A stretch of 15,164 nucleotides of DNA from JAENVT01 sp043758005. GTDB lineage: Bacteria; Actinomycetota; Acidimicrobiia; Acidimicrobiales; Ilumatobacteraceae. The position numbers were made by a program, and so were the translations under genes. Positions 13,662 through 15,164 of this stretch are shown here, in pieces. The notes under the pieces are model-generated. The model had not been told where the DNA came from. It worked only from the letters and a program-made list of their open reading frames with translations, and did not search any database. Every line of letters begins with the position of its first letter. The stretch's first letter is position 1. The stretch lies in assembly GCA_043758005.1 (NCBI GenBank), contig JAYVOI010000381.1, positions 1-15,164 on the forward strand. The letters run 5' to 3'.

Positions 13662-15016
13662 GGCCGGCTCCCCGCGACCCATTCGCCCAGCAGGTCGTGC
13701 AGCCAGCGGATCTTCGACTCCTGGTAGTTGGCAAGGGTGATGCCCGGTTTGAACGTGGCCTCGAGGCCCAGTTGCACCTTGGCCATGTTGAACGTGTCCT
13801 GATCGAAGACCTTGGCCAACATGCCGAGCTCGGGCGCCGCCGTCCAGGGCTCGGCGGCACTGAGGGCGTGGACCTTGGCCGGGGGCGGTCGGTCTCCGGA
13901 GTACGGCGCAAGGAAGAGCACCTCCATGATCGCACTGCGGTGATCGTTGCCATTCGGGCGGAACCGGTAGACGATGCGGTTGAGGGCACCCCACGGGTGG
14001 AAGTTGGGAAACAGCGAGTAGTCGATGCTGTCCGTCATCTCGGCGTCGCTCATCTTGTCGACCGCGTCGCCCACCACGGATCGCCACCGATCGCGAATCG
14101 CTTCTGCAGCGGCGGCACGCGCTGTCTGGCCCTCGGACAGTCGAATCGGTGGTGTCTCGTCGACGCGCACGTCGAGCATCGAACGCAGCACCTCCTCCTC
14201 GGTGGGTTGCCAGTCGAGCAGCGGGCTCGGTGTTCCACCGGGTGTGATCACGCGTGCGAAGGTGTCCCACACGTCGACCTGGGAGTTCGTGTCACCCAGC
14301 GACGGCAGGATCTGGGGGTGCGTGCCGCCGACGTGGAACGCTTCACAGAACGCCTCCTGCGTGATCTTCCAGTTGGCTTCGATCACCTTCGTCACGTGTG
14401 CCTCGACGTACCGATTCTCGAGATCCCAGATGTCGAAGTGCTCGGCCAGGTCGCCGATGAAGTCGGCGAGGGGGAGTGCCGCCGGATCCGGATTGATGAA
14501 GACGAACCCGGCCCAGGTTCCGACCCGGCACTGGGGGAGGTGGAACTCGTCACGACGCTCCTGCACGTGGGGAAAGTCCCACTCGGCCGGCAGGCTGGCC
14601 AGCCCGCCGTCGAGGTCCCAGGCGAAACCGTGAAACGGGCACCGCATCTCCGAGCAGTGCCCGTCGTAGTCCTTCAACTTCCGGCCACGATGCAAGCAGG
14701 CGTTCGGATAGGCCTTGATCTCTCGGCTGTCGGTCCTGATCACGATGAACGAGAGGTTGGCTATGTCGTAGACGACGTAGTCGCCGGGCTCCGGAATGTG
14801 TTCCTCGCGACACGCGAACTGCCACACCCGCATCCATAGCCGCTCGACCTCGGCGCGGTGCCAGTCGTGGCTCGTGTACCGCTCGATCGGGATGTCGGTG
14901 CTGCCGAGCGCGCGAGTGGACTCGAGCCGCAGCACGTCGGGTACCGGGTGCGTGTCGGCGTCGAGCAGTTCCTGGTACGTGATACCGGGTGAGCGAGCGA
15001 CTCGTGGTTCGGTCAT
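13658..15016 (-). CDS. Rieske non-heme iron oxygenase, large (catalytic) subunit type
   Basis: An aromatic-ring-hydroxylating-type oxygenase component of 452 residues. The N-terminal Rieske [2Fe-2S] domain has Cys107-x-His109 and Cys126-x2-His129 (CLHRGRK...CPFHGFAWDLDG). The C-terminal catalytic domain begins with the NWKITQEAFCEAFHVGGTH motif, whose His228 and His233 would bind the mononuclear iron; the third ligand is probably an Asp near 405-407 (FDQDTF). Family members hydroxylate or demethylate aromatic, steroid or related substrates using electrons from a separate reductase, which is not visible here. The start is ATG 15016, overlapping the upstream stop (ATGA); a reading from 15136 would be a different-frame shadow of that upstream gene. 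It is coupled by GTGA to the 69-residue gene. Substrate cannot be assigned; the nearby kinase, acyl-CoA dehydrogenase and SDR suggest a catabolic pathway. Confidence 0.9.
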   Translation of the reverse strand: MTEPRVARSPGITYQELLDADTHPVPDVLRLESTRALGSTDIPIERYTSHDWHRAEVERLWMRVWQFACREEHIPEPGDYVVYDIANLSFIVIRTDSREIKAYPNACLHRGRKLKDYDGHCSEMRCPFHGFAWDLDGGLASLPAEWDFPHVQERRDEFHLPQCRVGTWAGFVFINPDPAALPLADFIGDLAEHFDIWDLENRYVEAHVTKVIEANWKITQEAFCEAFHVGGTHPQILPSLGDTNSQVDVWDTFARVITPGGTPSPLLDWQPTEEEVLRSMLDVRVDETPPIRLSEGQTARAAAAEAIRDRWRSVVGDAVDKMSDAEMTDSIDYSLFPNFHPWGALNRIVYRFRPNGNDHRSAIMEVLFLAPYSGDRPPPAKVHALSAAEPWTAAPELGMLAKVFDQDTFNMAKVQLGLEATFKPGITLANYQESKIRWLHDLLGEWVAGSRP

Positions 15017-15164
15017 GTCGGCGCGGGCGGGTGATGGATGCCAGGAATGCCGCCGGCGAGCGCTTGATACCAATCCGGCCGAGGCTGGATGCCGGGATAG
15101 CCGCTGCCGATCCTTGGTGCGGTGTCGGCGTTCCACTCATGATGGATCGGGGGGATCTGGAAGT
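15013..15164 (-). CDS. C-terminal end of an unidentified protein, upstream in the Rieske operon (partial)
   Basis: The frame entering from the right edge (first full codon at 15162) codes 49 residues and stops at 15013-15015, overlapping the Rieske ATG by four bases. It reads FQIPPIHHEWNADTAPRIG, then YPGIQPRPDWYQALAGG and a proline-rich end. Composition is protein-like, with several Trp, His and Tyr residues, unlike random out-of-frame sequence in this region. The overlap and the same direction suggest it is the preceding gene of the operon. The function is not recognisable from this fragment. Confidence 0.6.
   Translation of the reverse strand, partial: FQIPPIHHEWNADTAPRIGSGYPGIQPRPDWYQALAGGIPGIHHPPAPT

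Noticed and set aside
13697..14839. 380-codon plus-strand frame opposite the Rieske gene
   Set aside because: Antisense to a gene with intact Rieske and iron ligands; no domain seen.

Overview
The window is high-GC DNA with gene-dense, often overlapping reading frames, GTG/TTG starts and almost no spacer. It suggests an actinobacterium. A secreted CAP-domain protein carrying three beta-rich 'RLxDTR ... TAFPAG' modules, a DUF2630 protein and Rieske/acyl-CoA-dehydrogenase catabolic genes point towards the Acidimicrobiia (Ilumatobacter-like). That placement is inference from protein style, not a phylogeny. No rRNA, tRNA, CRISPR array, transposase or phage gene was seen.

Layout. (1) 1-2287, plus strand: the end of a peptide/nickel-type ABC importer operon, namely the permease C-terminus (cut by the window edge) and two OppD/DppF-type ATPases, each joined by a 4-nt ATGA overlap. 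(2) 2426-4090, plus: a secreted CAP-superfamily protein with its own probable promoter. It ends at a long symmetric hairpin (4148-4188) that separates it from a convergent minus-strand block. (3) 7953-4218, minus: DUF2630 protein, AhpD/carboxymuconolactone-decarboxylase-like protein, a membrane-anchored protein of unknown function, a D-Ala-D-Ala carboxypeptidase lipoprotein and a DUF922-like HExxH protein. (4) 9854-7995, minus: one reading frame carrying a GNAT acetyltransferase followed by a YbjJ-like MFS transporter, with odd repeats at the domain junction and in the tail. (5) 10291-9839, minus: an SDR dehydrogenase that loses its catalytic half where the GNAT gene begins. (6) 10398-13445: an APH-fold kinase (plus), an acyl-CoA dehydrogenase (minus, convergent) and a TetR regulator (plus, divergent from the dehydrogenase). 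(7) 15164-13452, minus: end of an unknown gene, a Rieske oxygenase and a 69-residue conserved-looking protein, all joined by 4-nt stop/start overlaps.

How the parts fit. The clearest unexplained signal is a pair of AT-rich palindromes. AATTGA-N8-TCAATT lies between the acyl-CoA dehydrogenase and tetR, and a near copy lies between the truncated SDR and the kinase. Each overlaps promoter-like elements. The simplest reading is that this TetR protein represses its own divergent region and also the kinase/SDR promoter, so kinase, dehydrogenase and formerly the SDR form one catabolic regulon. The Rieske operon may belong to the same pathway. The kinase plus acyl-CoA dehydrogenase pairing recalls the levulinate LvaA and ACAD10/11 4-hydroxyacyl-CoA systems, or the ecdysteroid-kinase-like family. 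The substrate cannot be read from the sequence. The SDR deletion and the GNAT-MFS fusion suggest that the segment around 8.0-9.9 kb has been rearranged.
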